Source: an uncultured Duncaniella sp. | Lineage (GTDB): Bacteria; Bacteroidota; Bacteroidia; Bacteroidales; Muribaculaceae | Length of the DNA: 64,000 nt | Assembly: GCA_910578515.1 (NCBI GenBank) | Contig: CAJTQR010000001.1 | Span: 744,001 to 808,000, forward strand | Reading direction: 5' to 3' | Shown here: piece after piece, positions 24,502 through 33,690 of the stretch | Position numbering within the stretch: the stretch's first letter is position 1 | Layout of the letters: every line of letters starts with the position of its first letter | The notes under the pieces: model-generated | Database searches by the model: none | Told to the model about the DNA's origin: nothing | Seen by the model: the letters and a program-made list of their open reading frames with translations, nothing else | Position numbers and translations under genes: made by a program

Positions 24502-25986
24502 TTATTTGCGCCAGAAGGTAGGTGTAAAGAGCACAAGCACTGTAAACAGCTCCAGACGACCAATCAACATAATCAGAGCAAGCAACCATTTACCCACATC
24601 GGGAACTATGCCATACGACTCACCATAGCCGGTCACACCCGCACCAAGACCGGTGTTGCTGATACATGAGAATGTGGAGAAAAATGAATCAACCAACGGT
24701 AGTCCAAGAGCCGTAAGAAGCATACCACCCACCATGATTATCATGACATAGAGACAAAGAAAAGCAATCACTTTAGATACCGTATCATGAGGAATCACCT
24801 TGTCATTTACTCTTACAGTAAGCACATCGTTAGGATGTATGATACGTACTATCTCATTACGACAATTCTTCACCAGATAAATCAGACGGTCTATTTTGGC
24901 ACCACCGCTCGTAGAACCAGCGCAACCACCGAAGAACATAAGGGCAAATACCAGCGAGAGCACGAATGTACCCCAAAGCTTCAAATCGCCCACTTCGTAA
25001 CCAGTGGATGTTATAGTCGAGACAATCTGAAAGAGCGGGTCAAGAGTCACTGATTTTATCGAGGTAGCCTGCCCATGATACACTATGCCTATTACAAAGA
25101 GTATATAGGTGACAAAAATAATCTTTACATAAGTCCGGAACACATCATTGTGCCATAGTGGTCTGAATTCGCCATGCGCAGCACGGAATATAAGGGTAAA
25201 ACTGGTACCACCTATAAACATAAACACAGTTACCACAATCTCAATATAGACTGAATGCCATTCCGCCAGACTGGCATCAACAGTCGAGAATCCACCGGTC
25301 GACATGGTACTGAAAGCATGGCACAGAGCGTCAAAAGGTCCCATAGGACCGGCTATAAGGAGCAGAAACAGCACAATGGTAAGGACTATGTATATCATCC
25401 AGAGTCCTTTGGCTGTCTGTGAAATGCGCGGTCGGAGCTTATCATGCGTAATACCTGTCACTTCCGCATTAAACATCTGCATTCCTCCCGAATGGTTAAG
25501 CATAGGTATTACTGCCAGGGTGAAGATTATTATTCCCATACCCCCAATCCATTGCATAAGGCAACGCCACATTATCACTCCATGACTCAAATGACTTATG
25601 GAGCTCATAACAGTGGCACCGGTGGTGGTAAACCCTGACATGGCTTCAAAAAATGCATCGGAAACTGACATCGCCCCACTCTCCATGAGCATAAAAGGCA
25701 ACATTCCAAACATTGAAAAAAAGACCCATACCATAGCAGTGAGAAGAAAACCCTCTCGCTTACCCATATTGGAAGAACGTGGATGTATACATAATGCCAT
25801 CAACAGCCCTGCACCAACTGTAACGCCCATGGTAAGGAGAAACCATATCCAGTCACGTTCACCATAGATAAGACATGTGACTAACGGAACCAGAAGAAAC
25901 GCTCCTTCGATGGTAAGAAGAAGACCTATGATACGTAAAAGTACAGGGAAATTTATGCTGGGGGTATAATCCCGGAAACTCGCCAT
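24502..25986 (-). CDS. trkH: Trk-type potassium uptake protein, membrane subunit TrkH
   Basis: 494 residues from the ATG at 25986, two bases after the trkA stop codon. Ten or more membrane segments with the four pore-loop filters of the Trk/Ktr superfamily: GFTTTGATV, STMSTGGFS, STITSTGYE and SCISNTGLG. It is the K+-conducting subunit in the inner membrane, gated by the nucleotide-binding TrkA encoded just upstream. It is the last gene of the dxs-trkA-trkH chain and ends at a shared terminator. Confidence 0.96.
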   Translation of the reverse strand: MASFRDYTPSINFPVLLRIIGLLLTIEGAFLLVPLVTCLIYGERDWIWFLLTMGVTVGAGLLMALCIHPRSSNMGKREGFLLTAMVWVFFSMFGMLPFMLMESGAMSVSDAFFEAMSGFTTTGATVMSSISHLSHGVIMWRCLMQWIGGMGIIIFTLAVIPMLNHSGGMQMFNAEVTGITHDKLRPRISQTAKGLWMIYIVLTIVLFLLLIAGPMGPFDALCHAFSTMSTGGFSTVDASLAEWHSVYIEIVVTVFMFIGGTSFTLIFRAAHGEFRPLWHNDVFRTYVKIIFVTYILFVIGIVYHGQATSIKSVTLDPLFQIVSTITSTGYEVGDLKLWGTFVLSLVFALMFFGGCAGSTSGGAKIDRLIYLVKNCRNEIVRIIHPNDVLTVRVNDKVIPHDTVSKVIAFLCLYVMIIMVGGMLLTALGLPLVDSFFSTFSCISNTGLGAGVTGYGESYGIVPDVGKWLLALIMLIGRLELFTVLVLFTPTFWRK

Positions 25987-25988
25987 AA

Positions 25989-27323
25989 TCAAGAGAACAG
26001 TTTTTCAACCTTATGAATCACACCGTTGAGAGTGAACACAACCACTCGGTCGCCCGGCTCAATGACAGTGTTACCTGACACAAGATAGCCTTTGCCATCA
26101 CGAATAAGCCCGGCTATGGTCATGTCGCGCGACAGACGCATATCCTTTACTGGTGAGCGAGTAATCTTTGAACCCGGTTTTGCCACAATCTCAGCCACCT
26201 CAGCATCAGCAAGAGCCAGACACTTGGAGGTAGAGGTATCACGGTCAAGAAGCATCTGGAATATGCGCGAGGATGCCAACAATTTCTTATTGATAACAGT
26301 GCCGATGTTAAGTCCCTCGGCTTCCGATATAAATTGCAGATTCTCAACCTCGGCTATAGTCTTTATGACTCCAAACTCCTTTGCTGTCAAACATGTGAGA
26401 ATGTTGGTCTCACTACTGTCAGCAAGAGCTATGAATGCGTCCATGTCTGTGATGCCTGCATCGCGCAAGGCATCTGTATCACGTGCGTCCGCATGGATTA
26501 TTTTGGCATCCGGACAGCGCTCGGACAACCGTAGACAATGCTCGCGGTCCACATCCATAATCTTTATGTTATATTTATCTCCCACCATAGCGCAAAGACG
26601 AATGGCTATGCGGCTACCACCCATTATGAGTACATTTCGGATTTTGCGTTCTGTTTTCCCGCACAAGTCTATGAGGGAGTTTACATGCTCGCGGGTAGTC
26701 ATGAAATATACAATGTCGTTGAGCTCTATGCGGTCGTCACCTCGCGGAATGATAGTCTCATGATTTCTTTTTATTGCCGCCACGTGGAAGTTGTGTTCCG
26801 TCATGCCGAGGTCCTTAAGCTTTATGCCTACAAGAGGAGCATTGTCACGTAACTTCACACCAACCAATATAAGTTCACCATCGTGAAGCTCGAACCAATG
26901 ACGTACCCAGTTGTGCTGCAACGCCTGAATGATTTCAAGAGCAGCCAGATATTCAGGATAAATTACATCGTCGGCACCGATATGGGCGAAAAATTCCCTG
27001 TTAGCCGGGTCCTTGAATTCATAATTATCTATACGAGCCACAGTCTTCTCGGCGCCAAGACTCTTTGCCATGGCACACGACACGACATTCTGCGCTTCGT
27101 AGGGAGTCACAGCAATGAAAAGGTCACACCCTTCCACCCCAGCCTGTCGTAACGCCTTGAATGAGGTTGTGGAACCTTGACATGTAAGCAAATTATAATT
27201 TGCATCAAGCATAGCAAGCTTGTCGCTGTCGCTGTCAACCACAGTGATATCCTGCTCTTCGCGTGAGAGCAACTTTGCCAAATGGGTCCCCACTTCTCCG
27301 GAACCTGCAATAATTATCTTCAT
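25989..27323 (-). CDS. trkA: Trk system potassium transporter TrkA
   Basis: 444 residues: two tandem RCK modules, each a Rossmann NAD-binding domain plus a TrkA-C domain. The first opens with IIAGSGEVGTHLAKLL and the second with VLIMGGSRIAIRLC. It binds NAD(H)/ATP at the cytoplasmic side and gates TrkH. Its start codon overlaps the dxs stop by 4 nt, so translation is coupled to dxs, an unusual functional neighbour. Confidence 0.96.
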   Translation of the reverse strand: MKIIIAGSGEVGTHLAKLLSREEQDITVVDSDSDKLAMLDANYNLLTCQGSTTSFKALRQAGVEGCDLFIAVTPYEAQNVVSCAMAKSLGAEKTVARIDNYEFKDPANREFFAHIGADDVIYPEYLAALEIIQALQHNWVRHWFELHDGELILVGVKLRDNAPLVGIKLKDLGMTEHNFHVAAIKRNHETIIPRGDDRIELNDIVYFMTTREHVNSLIDLCGKTERKIRNVLIMGGSRIAIRLCAMVGDKYNIKIMDVDREHCLRLSERCPDAKIIHADARDTDALRDAGITDMDAFIALADSSETNILTCLTAKEFGVIKTIAEVENLQFISEAEGLNIGTVINKKLLASSRIFQMLLDRDTSTSKCLALADAEVAEIVAKPGSKITRSPVKDMRLSRDMTIAGLIRDGKGYLVSGNTVIEPGDRVVVFTLNGVIHKVEKLFS

Positions 27324-29233
27324 ACAGGCTGAGTGTTTGGTTTACAGATTGACTTGATGCAGTTGTAGATACCTTCTTCGTCAAAGTCGCAAAGCCTTCG
27401 CAATTCGGCAGGCGAACCCTGGGGAATAAAACGGTCAGGCACACCCTTACGGGTCACGGATAAGAAATAGTTGTGGTCTGCCATCCATTCAAGCACAGCG
27501 GAACCAAGTCCACCATCCACAGTGCCATCCTCAACAGTTATGACAGGCACATTTTTGGAAGCTACCTCCTTGAGAATCTCCTGGTCAATCGGTTTGAGGA
27601 ACATCATGTCATAATGAGCCACAGTGATGCCAAAGTCACGTTCAGCCCTGGCTATAGCGCGTTCTACCTCCGATGCAACCGGACCGATTGAAAGCACAAC
27701 GAGGTCGTCACCATCATGAAGTTTTTCACCTTGACCGACCCTTAGAGTAGCCATGGGACGTTCTTCGACCGTTTCTCCTCTGCCACGAGGATAACGTATG
27801 GCAAATGGTCCGTCGAATACGGACGCCGTGAGCATTAGGTCGCGGAGATAGTTCTGATTCCTCGGTGACGCTACTGTCATGCCTGGAATGGAACGAAGAT
27901 AACTCAGGTCAAATGCTCCGTGGTGGGTAGCCCCGTCCTCTCCCACCAGTCCGGCGCGGTCAAGACAAAAGACCACCGGAAGCCCCTCAATAGCCACATC
28001 GTGGATAATATGGTCGTAGGCTCGTTGCAAAAATGAGGAATAAATTGCTACGAATGGTTTCATTCCATCCTTGGCAAGACCACCGGCAAACGTCACCGCA
28101 TGTCCCTCGGAGATACCGACATCGAAAGTGCGTTCAGGAAATGCTTCCTGTAGTTTACTCATGGATGTACCGGAAAGCATGGCGGCTGTGATGCCGACTA
28201 TACGGTCGTTACGACGGGCAAGTTCCACCAGAGTCTCGCCAAACACATCCTGATATTTAGGTGGCTTAATCCCAGTCTCACGAATTTTCTCGCCTGTCAC
28301 AGGATTAAACTTGCCGGGAGCATGCCATGAAGCAGGATTAAGCTCAGCAGCGGCAAAACCTTTTCCCTTCACCGTGCGGAGATGGAGTATCCGCGGACCG
28401 GAGAAATCCTTTATTTCATTGAGCACGCTGACCACTGTATTGATATCGTGTCCGTCAAATGGACCGAAATACCGTATATTGAGCCCCTCGAATATGTTCT
28501 GCTGACGTGTGAGCAGCGACTTAAGACTATTGTTAAACCGGGTAATCATACCCTTCCCCTTATCCGACACAAGATGGTAACGGCGTAGCAAGCGTGAGAG
28601 CTTGTAACGGAAGTTATTGTAAGCCTTAGAGGTAGTGAGATGCGCGAGGTAAGAATTGAGAGAACCTACATTATCGTCAATCGACATGTCATTGTCGTTG
28701 AGTATGATAAGCAGGTTGGAATTTGAGTTTGCAGCATTGTTCAGCCCTTCGAATGCGAGACCGCCGCTTATGGAAGCATCACCGATTACAGCTACAACAT
28801 TGCGCCGCGGTTGCTCTTTTTGAAGCGAAGTTGCCACCGCCATCCCAAGGGCAGCTGAGATTGAGTTGGAGGCATGCCCGGCTGTGAAAGTATCATATTC
28901 ACTCTCTTTTGGGTTAGGAAAGCCGCTAAGACCACCCAACGTACGGTTTGTAACAAAGGCGTCACGTCTACCGGTAAGGATTTTGTGTCCATAGGCCTGA
29001 TGCCCCACATCCCACACTATACGGTCGTAGGGTGTGTTGAACACATAGTGTAAAGCTACCGTAAGCTCCACTGCCCCCATACTCGAGGCAAAATGACCGG
29101 GATGAGAGGATAGTGTGTCGATGAGAAACGAGCGCAACCCATCGCACACCGCCGGGAGCTCCTCCAACGGCAGTTTGCGCAGGTCGGCAGGAGAATTAAT
29201 CCTGTCAAGGATATTAGTCTTTCCGTTTTCCAT
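27320..29233 (-). CDS. dxs: 1-deoxy-D-xylulose-5-phosphate synthase
   Basis: 637 residues, full length. The thiamine-diphosphate motif GDASISGGLAFEGLNNA with NDNDMSID, the N-terminal HPGHFASSMGAVELT, and the transketolase central motif with the conserved Asp/Arg (CLDRAGLVGEDGATHHG) are present, plus the C-terminal transketolase domain. It condenses pyruvate and glyceraldehyde 3-phosphate, the first step of the MEP isoprenoid pathway. Its first 20 nt overlap the small membrane gene upstream. Confidence 0.98.
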   Translation of the reverse strand: MENGKTNILDRINSPADLRKLPLEELPAVCDGLRSFLIDTLSSHPGHFASSMGAVELTVALHYVFNTPYDRIVWDVGHQAYGHKILTGRRDAFVTNRTLGGLSGFPNPKESEYDTFTAGHASNSISAALGMAVATSLQKEQPRRNVVAVIGDASISGGLAFEGLNNAANSNSNLLIILNDNDMSIDDNVGSLNSYLAHLTTSKAYNNFRYKLSRLLRRYHLVSDKGKGMITRFNNSLKSLLTRQQNIFEGLNIRYFGPFDGHDINTVVSVLNEIKDFSGPRILHLRTVKGKGFAAAELNPASWHAPGKFNPVTGEKIRETGIKPPKYQDVFGETLVELARRNDRIVGITAAMLSGTSMSKLQEAFPERTFDVGISEGHAVTFAGGLAKDGMKPFVAIYSSFLQRAYDHIIHDVAIEGLPVVFCLDRAGLVGEDGATHHGAFDLSYLRSIPGMTVASPRNQNYLRDLMLTASVFDGPFAIRYPRGRGETVEERPMATLRVGQGEKLHDGDDLVVLSIGPVASEVERAIARAERDFGITVAHYDMMFLKPIDQEILKEVASKNVPVITVEDGTVDGGLGSAVLEWMADHNYFLSVTRKGVPDRFIPQGSPAELRRLCDFDEEGIYNCIKSICKPNTQPV

Positions 29234-29396
29234 TCCTTAGATACTTCTTATATAACGGCACCCATACCACTATGCCCGACGCCACCAGAATGAAAGCCAC
29301 TCTGGGGGTAAACGGCTGCGATGCCACCATAATATAACACAGCAGGAGCCATAAAAGTCCGATAAAAACAAATCGTATTAGCGTAGGGGTATCCAT
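29214..29396 (-). CDS. Small two-helix membrane protein upstream of dxs
   Basis: 60 residues from the ATG at 29396 (MDTPTLIRF). Two hydrophobic segments (about 6-25 and 33-49) and a basic end LYKKYLRNGKRKD. The gene overlaps dxs by 20 nt on the same strand, which supports real translation. I recognise no family; it may be an accessory membrane protein of this operon. Confidence 0.6.
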   Translation of the reverse strand: MDTPTLIRFVFIGLLWLLLCYIMVASQPFTPRVAFILVASGIVVWVPLYKKYLRNGKRKD

Positions 29397-29412
29397 CTTT
29401 ACATATAACACT

Positions 29413-29444
29413 GCCCGGCGCGTTTTGTATCAGCCACGCCGGAC
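29413..29444 (-). other. GC-rich hairpin between purB and the dxs cluster
   Basis: CCGGCG / CGCCGG arms with a 16-nt loop lie in the 75-nt gap after purB. There is no T tract, so it may be an attenuator or RNA-processing site, or nothing. Confidence 0.3.
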
Positions 29445-29470
29445 ATATATAAGGGTGATGAGAGTGAGAA

Positions 29471-30814
29471 TCAATAACCGGTATAGGTGTGAGGAGTGAG
29501 CTTCTTCAACTCAGCCTTAACCTCGTCGCTGACATTGAGAGTATCAATGAAAGCGGCAATACTCTCAGCAGTCACTGCGCTGTTTGTACGGGTAAGAGCC
29601 TTCAAGGTCTCGTAGGGTTTGGGATACCCTTCGCGGCGCAATATGGTCTGTATAGCTTCTGCCACCACACTCCAGGTATTGTCGAGGTCTGCATCGATAG
29701 CGGCACGGTTAAGCAATAGCTTGCCGAGTCCCTTCATAGTTGAAGCGATAGCAATGAGGGTATGAGCCAAAGGCACACCGATGTTGCGCAGCACGGTAGA
29801 GTCAGTAAGGTCACGCTGCAGACGTGACACCGGAAGCTTACCGGCAAGGTGTCCCAGAACCGCATTAGCTATTCCAATGTTACCCTCAGAGTTCTCGAAG
29901 TCAATCGGGTTGACTTTGTGAGGCATCGCAGACGAGCCAACTTCGCCAGCCTTGATTTTCTGCTTGAAGTACTCCATGGAGATATACATCCACATGTCGC
30001 GGTCAAGGTCAAGGATAATATTGTTGATACGCTCAAGAGCACCAAAAAGTGCCGCAAGATTGTCGTAGTTGGAAATTTGTGTAGTATATTCCTCACGAAC
30101 TATGCCGAGCTTGCCGCTGAGGAAATCTGCACCGAATTTACGCCAATCTACCTCAGGGAACGCGCAAAGATGAGCATTAAAGTTACCGGTTGCCCCACCA
30201 AACTTGCCACTGATTTCCACAGCATCAAGCATACGGAGCTGCTGACGCAGACGATAGCTGAACACCTTGATTTCCTTTCCCAAACGGGTAGGCGATGCAG
30301 GCTGTCCGTGAGTCTTGGCGAGCATAGGTATGTCGTACCACTCCTCAGCTCTTGCTTCAAGATGCTCTATCATCTCCAAAAGTCTCGGACGATACACATT
30401 TCGCAGTGCGTCGGCTATTGACATCGGCACCGAAGTGTTGTTGATATCCTGTGAGGTCAGACCGAAATGTATATATTCCTTCTGTTCTCCCAAACCCATA
30501 GCATCGAAACGCTCTTTCAGGAAGTACTCCACAGCCTTGACATCGTGATTGGTTACACTCTCGATTTCCTTGATGCGACGCGCATCTTCAATGGTAAAAT
30601 CACGATAGATGCCACGCAGTGACTCAAATAAAGCGGTATCTACCCCACTCAACGCAGGAAGCGGAAGTTCGCAAAGAGCTATAAAATACTCTACTTCCAC
30701 CTTGACGCGGTAACGTATAAGGGCAAACTCCGAGAAATACTCGTCAAGGCTCTCACATTTGCCGCGATAACGGCCGTCCACGGGGGATATTGCTGTCAAT
30801 TCGGTCAGTTCCAT
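29471..30814 (-). CDS. purB: Adenylosuccinate lyase
   Basis: 447 residues. The fumarase/aspartase superfamily signature SSAMPHKVNPIDFENSEG with the catalytic Ser loop is clear, and the His-containing region KTHGQPASPTRLGKE is present. It removes fumarate from SAICAR and adenylosuccinate in purine synthesis. A -7 element TAATTTTG lies on the minus strand at 30867-30860. It may read through into the small membrane gene and dxs. Confidence 0.97.
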   Translation of the reverse strand: MELTELTAISPVDGRYRGKCESLDEYFSEFALIRYRVKVEVEYFIALCELPLPALSGVDTALFESLRGIYRDFTIEDARRIKEIESVTNHDVKAVEYFLKERFDAMGLGEQKEYIHFGLTSQDINNTSVPMSIADALRNVYRPRLLEMIEHLEARAEEWYDIPMLAKTHGQPASPTRLGKEIKVFSYRLRQQLRMLDAVEISGKFGGATGNFNAHLCAFPEVDWRKFGADFLSGKLGIVREEYTTQISNYDNLAALFGALERINNIILDLDRDMWMYISMEYFKQKIKAGEVGSSAMPHKVNPIDFENSEGNIGIANAVLGHLAGKLPVSRLQRDLTDSTVLRNIGVPLAHTLIAIASTMKGLGKLLLNRAAIDADLDNTWSVVAEAIQTILRREGYPKPYETLKALTRTNSAVTAESIAAFIDTLNVSDEVKAELKKLTPHTYTGY

Positions 30815-30964
30815 ATATATTTATTCTTTTATTTTACTATGTTGAGACGTAATTAAGGGCAAAATTACAAAAAATCCCTCATACCACCCCGATATTTATC
30901 CACCAAATTAACTATTCCCCACCATTTCCGAACATTTCATCCCCCTCAGCTCGGAAATTTACGC

Positions 30965-30972
30965 TACCTTTG
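30965..30972 (+). promoter_or_regulatory. -7 element of the threonine aldolase gene
   Basis: TACCTTTG lies 32 nt before the start codon, in the 190-bp divergent region with purB. The -33 box is not clear. Confidence 0.5.
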
Positions 30973-31003
30973 CAGTCAATATCACCAAATTACTGAACAA
31001 GCC

Positions 31004-32035
31004 ATGATATATTTTGACAGCGATTACATGACCGGCGCTCATCCCGATGTGCTCAAAAGCCTCACTGATACCAACATGCTCCACACAGTGGGCTATGGCA
31101 ACGATGAATTTACTGCAAAAGCGAAAAGCCTTATACTCAGCGCCTGCTCTATTGATGAAAAAAATGGTGATGTGTACTTCCTCGAAGGTGGTACACAGAC
31201 CAACGCTGTTGTGATTGACCGTCTTCTCGACTGCCATCAGGGTGTGCTCGCCGCAGACACAGCCCACATCAATGTCCACGAGGCCGGTGCCATTGAGGCG
31301 ACCGGTCACAAAGTGCTCACCTTACCTTCTTGTAACGGTAAGCTCAGAGCAAACGACGTGGAGGAATATATCAAGACATTTTACAGTGACTCCACCCACC
31401 ACTACATGGTGGAACCTGGTATGGTATATATATCCTACCCCACTGAGCTTGGCACAGTCTACACGCGCCGAGAACTGGAGGACCTCCATGATGTATGTGC
31501 CAAAGCAGGTATACCTCTCTATATTGATGGGGCGCGACTTGCCTACGGTCTCGCTGCAGAGGGTTCAGACGTGACACTCCCCATTATTGCCGCCCTTGCC
31601 GACATCTTCTATATCGGTGGCACCAAATGCGGTGCACTAATGGGCGAAGCAGTAGTGACACGGCGCAAGGAACTGTTGCCTCGCTTCGTGTCGCTGATAA
31701 AACGCCGTGGAGCCACTTTAGCCAAGGGCCGACTACTCGGAGTGCAGTTCAGCACACTGTTCTCTGATGAACTCTACCTCCGCATAGGCGCCCACGCTGT
31801 CGCACTCGCAATGAAACTCAAAGCCGGAGCTGTAGCTAAAGGCTATCGGCTTCTCATAGATTCCCCTACTAACCAACAGTTCATAATACTACCCAACAAG
31901 AAAATAGAAGAGTTGCGCCACAATGTATCATTTGAGCTATGGGGTCCCATGCAACCTGACGAGACTCCGGTAAGATTCGTGACTGATTGGGCAACTACGA
32001 CCAACGATATCGACATTCTTCTGAATCTACTCTGA
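31004..32035 (+). CDS. Low-specificity L-threonine aldolase / beta-eliminating lyase
   Basis: 343 residues of the fold-type I PLP family. The opening FDSDYMTGAHPDVLKSLTDTN, the ring-stacking His in DTAHINVHEAGA, the cofactor-binding Asp in LYIDGARLAYG, and the Schiff-base Lys in YIGGTKCGALMGEA are visible. It splits threonine/allo-threonine to glycine and acetaldehyde. The missing FSDN opening common in LtaE suggests the Bacteroidota subfamily. It is monocistronic. Confidence 0.9.
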   Translation: MIYFDSDYMTGAHPDVLKSLTDTNMLHTVGYGNDEFTAKAKSLILSACSIDEKNGDVYFLEGGTQTNAVVIDRLLDCHQGVLAADTAHINVHEAGAIEATGHKVLTLPSCNGKLRANDVEEYIKTFYSDSTHHYMVEPGMVYISYPTELGTVYTRRELEDLHDVCAKAGIPLYIDGARLAYGLAAEGSDVTLPIIAALADIFYIGGTKCGALMGEAVVTRRKELLPRFVSLIKRRGATLAKGRLLGVQFSTLFSDELYLRIGAHAVALAMKLKAGAVAKGYRLLIDSPTNQQFIILPNKKIEELRHNVSFELWGPMQPDETPVRFVTDWATTTNDIDILLNLL

Positions 32036-32085
32036 CATGGATGCATAAATTATCAAATGATAACTGTATCTGACGAGATTTCTCA

Positions 32086-32093
32086 TACCTTTG
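32086..32093 (+). promoter_or_regulatory. -7 element of the Nim-like gene
   Basis: TACCTTTG lies 26 nt before the ATG at 32120. Its position inside the longer possible reading frame argues for the downstream start. Confidence 0.5.
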
Positions 32094-32119
32094 CTGCCAA
32101 AACAAATTATCCCCGGACT

Positions 32120-32623
32120 ATGGAATATAATGAAAAGAAAATGCGAAGATTCGTTCAGCAGCTCCCGCCGGAAGACGCCAAGTCTATTCTCGCCACCGCC
32201 ACTAATGGAGTGCTCTCTCTTATCGGGCCAGACGGTGCGCCATATGGTGTGCCTCTGAGCTACTGCTACGACGGAGATAAGAAGATATATTTTCACTGCG
32301 CCAAATCCGGATATAAGCTTGATTGTCTTAACAGCGGGGATGGTCGCTGCTCATTTTGCGTTGTGGCGCAGGATGTAGTACTCCCAGCCGAATTCACTAC
32401 GCTATACCGTAGTGTCATTGTCACCGGTCGCCTAACCATAGTAAGTGACATTCAAGAGATTCTCACCGCCCTACGCATGTTGGCAACCAAGTATTCACCC
32501 GGCATTGACAGCGCCAATGAGATTTCCCGTAATCTCGACCGCCTCCTTGTGCTTTGTTTAGACATCAGCACCATTACCGGCAAAGAGTCGATAGAACTTG
32601 TCAGAATCAAACAGAAAAAATAG
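32120..32623 (+). CDS. Pyridoxamine 5'-phosphate oxidase-like flavoprotein (Nim-related)
   Basis: 167 residues. A split-barrel FMN-binding fold: GVLSLIGPDGAPYGVPLSYCYD, IYFHCAKSGYKLDCL and a YRSVIVTGRLTIV strand. The pattern matches the NimA/5-nitroimidazole-reductase-like branch of the family rather than PdxH. Whether it confers metronidazole tolerance cannot be read from sequence. The start was chosen at 32120 because the -7 promoter element lies upstream of it. Confidence 0.8.
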   Translation: MEYNEKKMRRFVQQLPPEDAKSILATATNGVLSLIGPDGAPYGVPLSYCYDGDKKIYFHCAKSGYKLDCLNSGDGRCSFCVVAQDVVLPAEFTTLYRSVIVTGRLTIVSDIQEILTALRMLATKYSPGIDSANEISRNLDRLLVLCLDISTITGKESIELVRIKQKK

Positions 32624-32625
32624 CG

Positions 32626-33495
32626 TTAATTGATTTTAGAGAGGCTCGATGTCCTGTAAGCATTGCGGTAGCTGATGGGAGAGCTACCGGTTAGCTTGCG
32701 GAATGCCCGACAAAGGTATGAAGGGTCATCATAATGTAGACGTGCGGCAATCTCTTTCACAGAAAGGTCAGTGGTATCGAGAAGCATTTTCATCACCAAC
32801 CCAAGTTGGATATTTATCTGCTGCTTTGCGGTGACACCAATATTTCTTTTGACCAATATGTTAAGATAGTTTGGAGTCACATTAAGTTTATCGGCATAAA
32901 ATGCCACATCGTGATGCCGGGTATAATATCTATTGAGCAAACCTAAGAATTCATTAACCATCACCCATGCCCTATTTTTAGGAGGATTAATCCCTAAGAG
33001 CCCAAGACGCATCTCCACCTGCTCTGCCATAATAAGCATAAAATTCTCCATTTCATTTCTAAAAACTTTCCCCGCTGTAGTGACTGACGAATGGTGCGAA
33101 ATCCAATCAAGCTGTTTAAACCACCGGTCAACTACACGGCGCAATGCGACAGGAAGTGCAAATACTGGTGACGCGTAGATATATTCCCAAAATCTGTTAG
33201 AGGTCACAAGGAAGAAAATGTGCTGTGAAGCATCAAAATCCAGTTCAATATATTTTGCTTCAAAATCCCGGGAAATGCAAACCGGAACAATAACCATATC
33301 GAAGACTATAAACGCAATATCACCGCTTTTAATCATAAGCCTGCGGGAATTTATGGTAAAATCGGCACTACCGCTCTCACATAACATTATCATACAGCCA
33401 GTAACGACAAGCGGACTACCGGCTTTCCAGTCACATCCTGTAGCCACTCCTACAGAGCATTGAAATGCTTTGGTTGTATTGATTTCTTCTGTCAT
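32626..33495 (-). CDS. AraC family transcriptional regulator
   Basis: 289 residues from the ATG at 33495 (MTEEINTTKAF). An N-terminal cupin-like sensor domain (about 1-170) precedes the double HTH of the AraC family at the C-terminus (DKLNVTPNYLNILVKRNIGVT, then DLSVKEIAARLHYDDPSYLCRAFRKLTGSSP). It is divergent from the MATE pump gene, with about 195 bp between them, so it probably controls the pump and itself. Its stop lies 2 nt from the stop of the convergent Nim-like gene. Confidence 0.92.
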   Translation of the reverse strand: MTEEINTTKAFQCSVGVATGCDWKAGSPLVVTGCMIMLCESGSADFTINSRRLMIKSGDIAFIVFDMVIVPVCISRDFEAKYIELDFDASQHIFFLVTSNRFWEYIYASPVFALPVALRRVVDRWFKQLDWISHHSSVTTAGKVFRNEMENFMLIMAEQVEMRLGLLGINPPKNRAWVMVNEFLGLLNRYYTRHHDVAFYADKLNVTPNYLNILVKRNIGVTAKQQINIQLGLVMKMLLDTTDLSVKEIAARLHYDDPSYLCRAFRKLTGSSPISYRNAYRTSSLSKIN

Positions 33496-33589
33496 GACAA
33501 TATCGTATATTTTTTCACAAAGGTAGGCAATTGGCTGCCACATTCAAAGCATAGTTATAAAAAGTACCCGGATTGTAAGGATTTCCACC

Positions 33590-33620
33590 TTGAGCGTTAC
33601 AGTGATTATAGCTACCTTTG
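33590..33620 (+). promoter_or_regulatory. Promoter of the MATE efflux gene
   Basis: TTG at 33590-33592 and TACCTTTG at 33613-33620 are separated by 20 nt. It sits in the divergent region shared with the AraC gene. Confidence 0.7.
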
Positions 33621-33690
33621 CGGCTTGTATTGCAATGATACAATGAGTGAGCGATAGCTGTATGAAATATTTTTTTATTTTACTGACAGT